Positions 21,901 to 39,164 of a stretch of DNA of 64,000 bases are shown piece by piece. The position numbers and the translations under genes are program-made. Each line of letters starts with the position of its first letter. Position 1 is the stretch's first letter. Location: positions 682,001 through 746,000 of the forward strand of contig BCIK01000013.1 in assembly GCA_039545295.1 (NCBI GenBank). The letters run 5' to 3'. This stretch comes from Udeniomyces pyricola (lineage: Eukaryota; Basidiomycota; Tremellomycetes; Cystofilobasidiales; Mrakiaceae). The notes beneath the pieces were generated by a model. The model was not told the DNA's origin. It saw only the letters and a list, made by a program, of their open reading frames with translations, and made no database searches.

Positions 21901-24243
21901 TGCGAGAGTTCTCGGTTGACGGGAGAATGCTCTCCACCGGTCTAGGAGAGCGAGACGATTCCTGAGGACCAGAGGTGTACACCATTGCGCTCCCGCCGAC
22001 ATCGGATGAGGCGGTCGAAGTGCCAAAGGAACTGCTGCTCTCACTATGCTCGTTAGGGCTCTGGATAAAGAACATCCTGGACTTGCCATTCCCTGCTGGA
22101 ACCGAGGAGGCTTGGGATGATGCTGGTTCGGTAATATTGCGTGCGGTGGAGTTGGAGTCAGAGGATGGAGTTTCGGTGTGAGAGGGAGAGTTGGTGCGCT
22201 TCGTCTTGCTGGTCGAACTCGAGTCAGTAGTCTTGGCGAGGGGACGGGAAGCTTGCGAAGACGAGTGCGCTGTGAAACCAAGGCACGAATCCGAATCTCC
22301 AGAATCGGAATAGGAAGGTGCATCCTCAAACGGGCTGGCGCTGTCGTTGACGAGGTATTCTGATGGTTCGACAGGGGAAGGATGGATTGGGTGAAGCGGT
22401 CGGAAGGATGGGCGGCCCATGAAGACGGAGGGGGAGAGAGCTCCTGTCGGGGTTTGTTTGCCTGATCCAGATGGGGTGTTGGGTTCAGTGTTGGCCGGGG
22501 TTGGGTCTGTGAAGTGGATGGCAGGCCCCTCGCCTTGATACCGGAGCAAATCCCCTTGCCCCCTATCCGTGTGTCCGGCACGCTCGTTGGCCGCCTCAGC
22601 CTCGGCATAGGCAGAAATGGCGGATGCAAACGAGCCATGGCTTGAGGTAGTCGAGCTTGGTGGTTTTGGTAAGCTTCGTTGGCTCGATGAGCGTTCCTTT
22701 TCGCTGAGCGTTCTCTCGCGCTCCCTCTGAATGAGCTTCTCCCTTCCACCCGAGGTTGACATGCCCTCCCTGAAGACCTCGCCCAGTACCCGACCAAACG
22801 ACATCATATCAGCTGACAGGTTGTTTGAGGACGAGTTGGCCGAGGCAGAGTGCCGGGTGCGTTGACCCTGATGACGTCCGCGAGGGCACGTGCGATCGGC
22901 ATGCGGTTCGGGAGCGATGCGGGGGGAAGACTGCGACCGCAAGGCGTATGTTAGCCTCGGCGTAGTATGCCCCGAGGTTGATGGGGTGCGATTGTCGTGA
23001 TGAGTGGAAGTGTTGGATGACATGACAAAGTCGGGACGGCTGCGGCCAACCTTGGCAGCCGAGGACGAGGCAGATCGGTTGAGAAGGGGACGAGAGGAAT
23101 GGGTCGTCGTCGGGAAGTGATCGTCAAAGGACTCGGTCGAGTGCCGAGAACGCGGAGGTGACGACGCAGGCGGATGAGTGGACTCTCTGAAGGGCGAGCA
23201 AGGTGGTGAATATGAGCGAGGAGAGGACGAGGAATGAAGGGATGAAACGTCTGAATGTGAGAGGGACGATGCAGATGGGTCGGGTGAGGACGCGGAAGCT
23301 CGGGCGACGGCGTGGGACTCAAACTCGTCGTCAGAGTCCGGGTATGGCCGTTGGTTTAGGGGATGGAGATGACGGTACCAGAGCCTAGCGGTGAGTGAAG
23401 ACGAGTCATGGGGTGGTAAAGAAGGAAGCAAGGAAGAGCGGTCAGAAAAGGCGCGATGAGACATGGCGATATCACATGAGCACCGAACCATCGGGCCGGA
23501 GACAACGCCGGCGAGAAGGGTGTGTGGCCACTGAGGGCGAAACGACGGGGGGCGGTCGGGTGGGGATTGCCAGAGCGAGGGCATTGGTCCGAGTAGGACT
23601 AAAGCCCGTCGCCCTTGGGGTGCTATCGGCCATGGGTCTGCAGTCGGATCATCGTGCCGTCATCCCAACGAACGACGGGCCAAGAACTCGAGGGTGTGCC
23701 CATGGCCAAAGGCGGCAGAATGCGACGAAGGCGTGGGTGGGAAAGGCGCCAAGGGGGGACGATCCCATCAGAGCGACGCGAGTGACGAATGACTTGGTGA
23801 GGCCTGAGCGAATCATGAATCCCCCCACCGATCCCACCTGGCTCGCTCCTCTGCCCACCCCGTGGCCTATCATGCTCTCAGCCGTAGGGTCTCATCCTTT
23901 CAAACTCAGTACCAGAACCGGCCCAATGTGGTCCCCTCAGAGCTTCGTACGAGGTGAGGCGGCACGGAGACAAGGACAGGGACAGAGACAAGGATGGGTT
24001 CCGCCTCCGGGACGGCCGCTCGTTCGTACGCCTCTCTTCTCCGCACCGAATCCGCCGTGGGTTCTTTCGTCGATCCAACTAGGAGCACACTCACCTCCAG
24101 GTCGCGTTCTCATATCTATCACCCTGATCGATGCTTGATTTGCACTTGGTGAAAACAGCCCAGAGACTACTCAGACCCTCGCCGCCCTTGACGTCTTGGA
24201 TGGCTGGCAGCTGAACGTTGAGGACCGGCATGGGGAACGGCAT
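18987..24243 (-). CDS. areA-GATA-like (DUF1752) plus DUF3295-like regulatory protein, 1438 aa
   Basis: Four exons, 24243-24095, 23384-20510, 20403-20188 and 20063-18987. Exon 1 encodes GLSSLWAVFTKCKSSI...RYENATW, and exon 2 opens with RLWYRHL, so splicing rebuilds the LW-x-x-(Y/F)TK...G-R-EN-WRLW signature of the areA-GATA-like domain (DUF1752), about residues 23-56. The middle, roughly 1000 residues, is Ser/Thr/Pro-rich and probably disordered, with SFGRVLGEVFREG near residue 265 and an acidic patch (EESEESEEAVV...EDEGDWSED). The last exon holds TTRRQMLAAELPEELRK followed by LLWERMSRQ, the conserved core of the DUF3295 family, which includes yeast Mks1-type nitrogen and retrograde regulators. 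The C-terminus is highly charged. A role in nutrient-dependent gene regulation is inferred from the family. Intron 1 (710 nt) is the longest I can place in the window. The ATG at 24243 is the first in-frame Met after a non-conserved CT-rich leader. Confidence 0.8.
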
Positions 24244-26137
24244 CGCTGTCGGAAGGCGAGGGAAGGGTGCGCGCACGCGGAAGAAATCGCCGTTGGCAGA
24301 TGTGGGTGGAACGGAGAGTGGTCGATTGGGGGGCGATGTGGTGTGGGAAAGGGTGCTGATGCTACGAGACCGGAGAGAGTGGTTGGAGAGTATGTATATG
24401 TAAGGGAGAGGGACGGATTGTGGTGGCTGGGTGGATGGGCGGCCAGGCCACAGACACTCGCGACCGGCCGGGGGATTCGTGTGCCTGTCAGTTAATAAGC
24501 TGGCTGCACTAGGCTTGCATGAGCGCTGCAGCTTCAACCACGATCTCTCTCTATGATCGATTTTTGATGTTTAATCTCACGAATATATATCGCCTCATAT
24601 CATAAAGCCATGGGTGTCTGCTATATCATCGAGCTCAAGAAGTCGTCAGATTCTCTCTATCCCGACGTACCATCTGGAGTCTTTGCACATCATCTTGCCA
24701 TTTGCCTCACATCACCACACGTGCATGTAGAGCCAGCTGCAGCCAAGCCAGTCACCGACGATTGTATGTATACCAGATCGACGTTACACATCATCGTCAC
24801 AGCCTCAAGCGTAGGCGCTTAGAGCTTAGAGTTCCAGTACGCGTACGCTTGCTTCGATTCTGCGTGCGCACGCACGCGTAAGCGAGCCGATCAATTTGAA
24901 GTGATCGACGACATCTTTCGATTATTCGGTCAAATGCATTGTTCCCCTATTTCTGCTTCGTTCTTTTGCACATATACATGATCACCTTGGGCTGTACCTT
25001 GATTTCTCCTTTTTCGATCGCGCGGGTGCATGCATGTACTGTTCTACGCACTTCCCTCACGACATATATCGTACATCGATACCTGCCCGAGATCGTATGT
25101 GATCCCCTCAGCTTGCCTAGGCTCTACCCTATCTTGTAACTTGTGAGACTCTCAAAACTTGCGCGCCTATAAGTGCTGTATTCCTGCAACCGGCAACCGG
25201 CGACCGGCGACCGGCAACCGCCGCCGTACGTTTTGCACGCCGTCAAATATCAATGAATGCATCGACGTTCGACGTTTCGGCGTGTTCGACCTAGCTCGAC
25301 CATCGTGTATCAAACATCGACCATCCCTCGCTCGGCCGCACATTGAAAACCCCTTTTGCTCGCTTTCTTGATTTTCTTTGATCTAATTTGCCCGTGCCGA
25401 GGCCCGGGTGCCAGAGCACCGAGCCGGTATATAACGATCGCCGGCCTTGGTACATATATATATATACTACTCAATACTCCGACGTCTGACGCGATCTGAC
25501 GCGGCAGCTGCTGCCAATGTTACTTAGTAGCTACGTATAATACGACGTAGTACTCATTACAACTAGACGTAACTCCCTGGTCGATGGTCCCTAGTCTGCT
25601 GGTCTCGGTCTGTGCAACACGACTCATTTGACCCAGTACTAACCGCCCCGGCAGGTTTCGATTGACTCGAATCTCTCTCTATTTTTTCATTAGGCATTGC
25701 CGCGCGCCCTGCCCTGGTCAACCGGTAACCTCGGGCGTTCGGCCCGGCGGCTCGTCGAGCTCAACCAATGATCGACGTCAATCAGTCTTGCGGCCGGGCG
25801 GTCCGAACGATCTTTCCTTCTGCCTTCTCCACCATACGTCCGGTCTTACGCCCCGCGGTAAAAGGTGAGTTTCTGCCTGTTTCTGCGTTTTACACGTGAA
25901 CGTTGAACGTTGAACCTCCACACCGTTAATCATGTAAGATTGGATATGCTCGATCTGGTCGACTTTTTCGAGTTTAAGTCAGCGTTCTTACATAGTCGAA
26001 CCGAATAAACTCTAGAAGGCACTCACAGTGCATGGCGATCTATACACCTGTACTAGTAGGTTAACCGCTTCATGACAAGGCACAGTTCGATTATGTACGC
26101 AAACGCAACGTACATACATCATACAGATACTACAAAT
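24244..26137. other. Spacer, no gene seen
   Basis: About 1.9 kb between the start of the areA-GATA-like gene and the stop of the oxidoreductase gene, both on -. It is AT-richer than the genes, with tata runs (near 25455-25470) and a 7-bp tandem repeat at 25187-25221. All frames are short and lack motifs. It probably contains the promoter of the regulator gene. Confidence 0.55.
25187..25221. repeat. 7-bp tandem repeat, five units
   Basis: CAACCGG twice, CGACCGG twice, then CAACCGC: five 7-bp units totalling 35 bp. The unit length and copy number equal those of the unrelated array at 4168-4202. Confidence 0.85.
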
Positions 26138-29109
26138 CTATTCGCACTCCTCCACTAGACCGTCAAACACGTTCCCACAGTTTCCAGCCCGCTCCCTTCG
26201 CCAATCTCCTTTGCATCCTCCTCCACCCCGTTTGTTGGCTCGTTGACCAGCGGCGGCTCGGCAAGACCAAGAGTTTGAAGAGGCGGCATCGTGCTCAGCT
26301 CCTTCTTCCAGCTCGTCCCACCAGCCGGCATCCTCGCCAAAGACGTCGGGGTAGAGACGACCGAGGCCGTGTGCAACTCGCTCGGAGCCTTCGCGAGCCC
26401 CAATAAGGTTTCCCCCTCCTGGACCCAGCTGAAAGATAGAAGGAAGAGCATCGTTCGGAAGAGGAGACATTAAGTACACGGTCAGTTTTGCACATGAAGG
26501 GTCATGAAGACAGCCGAAAGATAACTCGCCTGTAAGGAAGCGTAACCTCCCATGACAAAAAGTGGAAGGTCAGGTGCCCATTGAAGATCTTTATAAAACG
26601 GATAGCATCTCGAATTGAATTAGTCCCATTTCTTGGGATATGTCCAGGGGATAACGACAGGCGGAAAGAAACAAACTCACCCTCATCGAGAACAGGAAAT
26701 CCGCCCATTGTTTGGATCGGGTGGCTCTGGTGGATTGGAGCAAGGAAAGGTAAATTTTCGACATCGAACATCGAACCGGTTGCTGCACTAGTACGAATAC
26801 ATTCAGAAGTGCCACGATAGTCAGAAAAGTAATGTTTGATGAACGTAAACCCGCAAGTCTTAATCCAAGACATAAAGTGAGCGATACTCACATAATGTAA
26901 TCAGCCGACAAGGTTTCCCGAACGATATCCACAACTGCATCGGGAGTGGCTGGTTTGAGATCGCCAACATGTCCCGGGAGGATTCCACAGTCGTCGATGC
27001 ACCCATCTTCTTCGCCGCCCTTGCCTATCTTCACCTTCCTTCCTCGTTTCCCACCCCCCGCAGGAACGACGGCGACCTTTCTGGGCGTTCGGCGCTCGAC
27101 CTCTACCGTCCATCCAACGGTTGTGGCGATCGAGTCCGTGTCAGGTTGAGGCAAAGGCGGCTTGGCGCCGCTGTGAGAGGCAGAGAGGATAGTTGAGAGC
27201 GTCCGGATCTCGAGCTTTGATGAGGCGACGTGTGATTGGAGTAATTTGTGCCATGGTGCGGGCATCGAGCCCCCATTACGAGCCGCTCGGATTTGACCAA
27301 GACGGGCTGAGAGCAAGGGTCAAACATGCCATAGAAAGGTTGCTGTGAGTGAATGAAGTCGGATTTGATATGCGACGACCAAGATGGAAAGATTGGACCA
27401 ACCAGCCGGGGAGTCTTCTTGATAAAAGCACATCTATTGGAAAGAAAAGGCGTGAACGAGGGAGGGTGAGCCTCCTAAAGTGCGTTGTGGATCTGCAAGC
27501 GCCGGACAGGAGACTAACCTTGTAGAGGGGACTATACTTTCCTACCCATTCGTGGCCTGGAAGCCAGGATAGAAGGAAAAGTGACATAGTTTGAAAAATT
27601 AAGTTGATGTGACTGAGATGTGACACTTCCAGTCAGAGCAGAAGTGTTCAAGCCAGGGCCAGCTACCTCGACTCACCGATATCAAATGGCTTAACTAATG
27701 CATGAATAAATCAATTTGCATCAGCTTGAGCACGTCAGTGACAGTACCAACAGCTAAGATTGCTCTTACTTTTCAGATGGGATCTGCATATAAGAATGAC
27801 TTTAAACCCTTTCTTGACGGCGAGATCAACGATCTGAGCCGAAGTGAGGCTAAGGCCAGAATGTTGTAAGAACAAAATGAGTTATAGTGACAAGATACCA
27901 CTCATAAGGCGATGTGCTTGAGGAAGGAGAGACATACCCTCCGCCAACAACGATCAGGGTGCTTCCTTCGTATCTTGGGGTCGGGAACTTGAAGTCGGGC
28001 TTGAGAAACGCTGCCGTGTGACACCAACTTTCCCCTTCGACGACACCTCGCTTTGGGCAGAGATACACTGGAACAGAAGGTATGGCTCCTGGCCCGATGC
28101 TCATGACGACGGCTCTTGCCTTGGTTACTTTCCCTTCGCTAGAAACAGCGGTGAAATAGGGACCCTGTTCATCGTTGTGACGACAGGCGGACGGGTTTGA
28201 GACGTCTTGGGACGATGCAGAGCCATAAGAGAGAGACGAGATGGTCGAATGTTGAATATAAGACGAGAGAGAGTACTGATCAATGAGGTTGGAGTTGAAA
28301 GAGGCGTAGATAGAAGACGATGGAGCGTTGAAGTCGTCTTGATCTCTCAGGTTGACGTGAGGCTGGCGGGGGGGTTTGCCCTTGATGCGAGCAGCCTTGC
28401 GCTGATGCTTGCTCCATTCAGCTCCGACAACGCCACCAATCTCGATGAGATCAGAGGTCTGACCGAATTCGTGAGCGTAAGCTTTGAGAGCATTGATTTC
28501 GGGATGGGAGTGGAAGAAGAGGGGCGATCGGAGGTGGGGAATGCTGAGCTTCTCCTGCGAAGGTGGGGCAAATGATAAAGCGTGGGTATTTACCGGGATA
28601 TGAGCAAGAGCAATGAGAATGATGGTGGCTGTGTCAAGACTTACAAAGAACCTGTTCCAAGTCCCCATGAACGATGCGGACTGCTTGTCACACACGACCA
28701 CCTTGGGCCGGATCTCGATCAATCGACGTTTAGCTTCTTCGTCCGCTGCTGCCTTCGCCTTCTTGCATTCGACAATGTCCTCCCTTCGGCCTTCAATCAC
28801 GTCCCGGCTAACAACATGTTTCGACTTAGATGAGGAAGAGAGAGCCCGTCGGCGAAGAAAGTGGAGTCGCGAGTGCTCGAAATCAGAGTATAGCGAGGAG
28901 GGGGTCGGTTCAAAGAGGCGAGCTAGCAATGCCAGAGCTAGACAGGTCACAAGTGATATGAGAAGGCGTTAGTTATCAGATCATTCTGCTCAGCGGGTCG
29001 AGAGAGGAGGGGAGAATATGGGTGACTTAAGATGGACAAGTAATGGCTCACCATGAGGACCTCCGCCAATGACGAGAAGGTCGAGGATTTCAGACGAGGA
29101 GTCAGCCAT
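26138..29109 (-). CDS. FAD/NAD(P)-binding oxidoreductase, monooxygenase-like, 668 aa
   Basis: Eleven exons: 29109-29052, 28937-28645, 28554-27938, 27849-27770, 27694-27677, 27556-27519, 27433-27403, 27306-26892, 26787-26681, 26588-26530 and 26428-26138. An N-terminal FAD-binding Rossmann motif LLVIGGGPHALALLARL (about residues 11-27) is followed by SIPHLRSPLFFHSHP and a second dinucleotide fold STLIVVGGGLTSAQ (about 315-328). An ATGSMFD segment near residue 520 and FVMGGYASLQLGP near residue 565 complete the two-dinucleotide-binding architecture of flavin monooxygenases of the SidA/lysine-ornithine hydroxylase type; OSGIN-like proteins are a related alternative. Substrate unknown. Exon 5 is 18 nt, and the intron after exon 10 starts GCGAGT (GC-AG). 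The last exon is also open in another frame ending at 26155, so the C-terminal about 50 residues are uncertain; a single-base assembly error there would change them. Confidence 0.8.
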
Positions 29110-30237
29110 GAGATGGAGCGATGGACGTCTAATTTACTTAGAGGATGGGTGTATAGTATAGAGAGATATCGGGAGAAGGAACAAGGAAGATGGGTCGATC
29201 TCTTGACTGCAGCGGTCGTCCATGGTGCGCCATACGAGTCAAAGGGGGACGGGTGATACTTGAATGAGGACCTCCGCAGCGATGTTCTGTTTGCCCAGCC
29301 AGTAGACGGCAACGATAGCGCAAACGCAGGTGAAGGTTGTCAAGTTAGCAACGTCTGTAGCGTGTGGAGGGTTTGACTCGCGGTGTATAATGTATGGTAA
29401 CATGTCGACATGGTCAAGTTGATGTCTGTGTCGCGGCTAGCTAGGTAGTAGGCGTATGCATGATCATGCTGCATGTGGTAGTCGATGGAAAGCGAGAGCG
29501 GCCCAGAACGCCCAGACGCGTGCACTCCAATGGTTAGTGAAGGTGAAATTTGCGTGATTGACAACTTTGATAAGTGAAGAAGCAGACGAGAGCTAGCTGA
29601 CGGTATGAAGGAGGATGGCCGGGATATATGAGGGATGATGGCATGTGTAGTAATACTATACGTCTGTTGCAGGACTGGGTTAGGCGTACCGGGACAATGG
29701 AGCTCGGAGCTTTGAGGAGCACGCATATATATGTACATATATATCTTCCATATATTTGATACATATTTTTGTGAATCTGTATAGATCTGTAACTTGTCGA
29801 TCTTCACTGTAGTATCATATATATTTCGCTTATGTACAACGCTATGCTCATAATAAATTACTTTAACTGTTCTGAAGGATGTAGATATATAAATGATCCG
29901 GCCCTCAACCTACGCGTACATCAATTTCTTTTATCTATAAGCAACACCCAAATTAGCTGTGCATCTTAAGATTGTAGACTCTTTCAAAATGTATCCAGTG
30001 TTGCAACGTTCAGACGAGTTCGGATATAATTTGGATATTCTATTGGAGTAGATCCGGGTTGGTAACCATGATGATCAGAAATCACCCCATGATGCATCAT
30101 GCAACGCACAGCAATAGCACAGCTGTCCACAAACCCATAGACGTCCACAGCGAATTGAGACACGGTAATCACACGCGTACGCATCATACACACGTACCCA
30201 TACACACCCACCACTATACATCAATAACCACAGAGCT
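29110..30237. other. Divergent spacer, no gene seen
   Basis: About 1.1 kb between the oxidoreductase start (-) and the SEN54 start (+). The central part (about 29700-29960) is AT-rich with several tatat words. No supported ORF or structural RNA. Presumably a bidirectional promoter region. Confidence 0.55.
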
Positions 30238-32364
30238 ATGGCTCCACCTCCATCACCCCATCTTACTGAGCTCAAAGCGGGTCAACAGCCAACAGTCCAG
30301 TCTCAAGAGGAGGACGATGACACCGAAGGGGAGGATAAAGGCGTCGACTACCGACTACTCGCCAGGTTCGTCCACCTGTCCACTTGAATCTCTTCAGCTA
30401 CCAAACACACTCCTATCCCCTCGCCTTTAACGGGTCTTTGCCATACACAATTCTGTAGACGTATCGGATCAGGTGTCTCTATCCCTAAGCGAGGCGAGAA
30501 AGATTTCGAACCGCTCCAACTTGGCGTCAATGTGCAGGAACGCGCTCTACGCGAGTCAAGAGAGGCCATGTTTGGAGCCCTCACTGGGTCGCGTGGAGGT
30601 GCCGGGTAAGACTACCAATTCACTGCTATGTGTATCCTATCATAACCTTGCAACATGTTGACATCTTTTTGATCGTGCCCATCTCCTGTCATAGCAAGAC
30701 GATTTCGCACGCCTACCTGCCTTATCCTGAGGATCCAACCAAACCCCAACCACTGCCCTACCTCGTTCTCATCCGAGGAAACCACCTCGCCACCATAGGA
30801 CATCACGTCCGGGATCCATCCGACATTAAACGGAACACGACTCAGCAAGACAAGACGGTCTCCTCATCGAAACCTAGAGAGCCAAAGCTCGTCCTCCTGC
30901 CGGAGGAAGCGCTGTACCTTCTCGAGCGAGGCTCGCTCATGATCTGGAGGGGCCACATGGACTCGGACGTAGGCGAACAGGCAAAGCGAGTCGATACAGA
31001 CAAGTCGAGCAAACGTCTGCCAGAGGAGATCTTTGGGGAACGAGCTGTACCCATGTCCGTCCAAGAAGGTTGGGCACTTTGGGGCCAGGAAGTAACCGTA
31101 GGCCGGTATACGGTACGTCGCTCATTTGACCGACAGCGGATAGTTTGCCAGCCACCAGACATTCAATAGCTCACCGGTCTGTTCCATTCACTTGATAGGT
31201 ATACGCTCAGTTGAAACGACTCGGCTACACTGTCCATCGAGCGTCTCTGCCTTCTCAATTCGATGCGACCCCCGTGCCGTATAACGCTGCCACTCACCAT
31301 CAATCCCACGATTCTACGTCGTGCTTACCGACTGGATCCCTCATCTATCGCATCAGCCGATTTTTTCATTCCTCTGTTGCGTTTGTATGGTGCAATGTGC
31401 TGGCTCAAATACAGAGGTTAAGTCGCCTAGTTCCCGCCTTGTTCGCCTTCCGTAGGCTCGCTAGCTCACCGATCCCCGCATCTCAATGGACACCCCTAAT
31501 CCAACGCTCAACCTCGGATCGTCTCTCCAATAGTGAGTACTGTTAATCCTTTTTGAGGCAGGGCAGGGGAGAGTTTTCGGCCGCTATTGAAAAGATGGAA
31601 AGGCTGAAGCTTGTTCGTTTTGATTTGTGCGTTGTTCAGCTCGCATCTTTTCTCAGCTTCGTGTCCCCTTCGCCTCCACGACCAACACCTCCAATATCAC
31701 CAAAACTTCTCAGACCGAGCCGCCAGAACTCGAGCCATCATCTGTCGAAAATCCGTACGATGTCTACTACCACGTTTGGAAGCCATCCTCGAACTATAAA
31801 AAGAGTCAACCCGGACCTCCCGATTTCCAAGTGGGCGTTGCCGAGTAAGTCTCCCGCTCTTCTTTCCTGGAACCAACACTATTTTCGACTTGGTCACATC
31901 AACTCTCGCTGGGAAGAACCCCCTCCTCCTTCAGAAGGATGCTTGTTGACCATGTTTGTTCTCTTTCGCGCTTGATTACGTCTGCCTGCTTGTCCATCTC
32001 CAGTGCACGTGCCCACCCGTTGCCTTCCCTTGACCAACTCGAACAAATTTTCTCTTCTCTCCCGGATCTCGAACCACCCATTCCGCGTCAAAATCCCCAC
32101 TACCAGCCATCGCACCCGCCTCTCTCTGATCCATCTCGGCCTGCTGCTTCCATGTCGTCCATGTTGGCTCGTTTGCTGAACGTTGTGCTTGGTCGATCCC
32201 TTAGAGTGGAAGAGGAAGAGGCTCGACCGAGAGGTGCTCAGGGCAACCCGTTCCCATTCCTTAAGCAGGGCGATCGAGCGTACGTGTTGGCAGTCGTTGA
32301 CGTTGGAGTTGTGAGCTGGCTCAGGCTTGGACGAGGCGTCTTTTCGGATATGCCAATCTTATGA
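30238..32364 (+). CDS. SEN54: tRNA-splicing endonuclease subunit Sen54, 530 aa
   Basis: Six exons, 30238-30365, 30459-30605, 30695-31112, 31199-31532, 31640-31844 and 32004-32364, all in phase. The N-terminal Sen54 domain is spread over exons 2-4. It includes a pair typical of the family: EEALYLLERGSLMIW, then SVQEGWALWGQEVTVGRYTV followed by YAQLKRLGYTVHRA. Exon 5 encodes YDVYYHVWKPSSNYKKSQ followed by PGPPDF, another conserved patch, and exon 6 ends with AYVLAVVDVGVVSWLRLGRG, the C-terminal nuclease-like fold. Sen54 is a non-catalytic subunit of the Sen2-Sen34-Sen15-Sen54 complex that excises introns from pre-tRNAs. It is longer than human TSEN54's conserved core because of charged and hydrophobic linkers. 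The stop lies only 152 bp from the convergent PRP16 stop. Confidence 0.9.
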
Positions 32365-32516
32365 GCTTTGGCTTCTTCTCTCCGATGCCCAAGCGAATGA
32401 CAATCATATTTCATGAAGCGAACCTTGATTTCAAGTCGACCCGAGTTTTGTAAAACGTCGCCAGAAGCATAGTGTCATGATAATCCATACAATACATAGA
32501 CCAGACCACAAGCCGA

Positions 32517-38867
<6,351 letters not shown>

Positions 38868-39164
38868 GGTGGATGTGGATGGACGGATGAGTGGCGTATA
38901 TGTATATATGCCGATGCTATATGCTATGGACGGCCTGGCCTGGATGGGATAGGATGGATGGATGGATATTCGATTCACTGTACTATAGGTAAGGCGAACG
39001 ACTCGATTCAGTTGACGGCTGTTCCCGTCGATTTCCTTGTGATTGTTAGATATTAGATATCTAGATCGATCGATCGATCGTCATCATCATCATCATCATC
39101 ATATATATTCTCATCCTCATCATCAACCCGTCATCCTCATCATCAACCCGCCATCCTCATCGAC
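38868..39164. promoter_or_regulatory. Compact divergent promoter PRP16 / Asteroid-like gene
   Basis: 297 bp separate the two start codons, so both promoters must overlap here. The right part holds a GATC run (about 39064-39080), a TCA run (about 39080-39102) and a 20-bp tandem repeat that runs up to the Asteroid-like ATG. No TATA box at a conventional distance can be singled out with confidence. Confidence 0.55.
39111..39164 (+). repeat. 20-bp tandem repeat abutting a start codon
   Basis: Two exact copies of a 20-bp unit (39111-39130, 39131-39150) plus a degenerate partial third copy end directly at the ATG at 39165. They therefore lie in the 5' leader of the Asteroid-like gene. The unit is CAT/CCT-rich with no purine block before the ATG. 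Confidence 0.8.

Noticed and set aside
23395..24138. 247-aa plus-strand open frame
   Set aside because: Antisense to intron 1 of the areA-GATA-like gene; Gly/Arg-rich with no motif.
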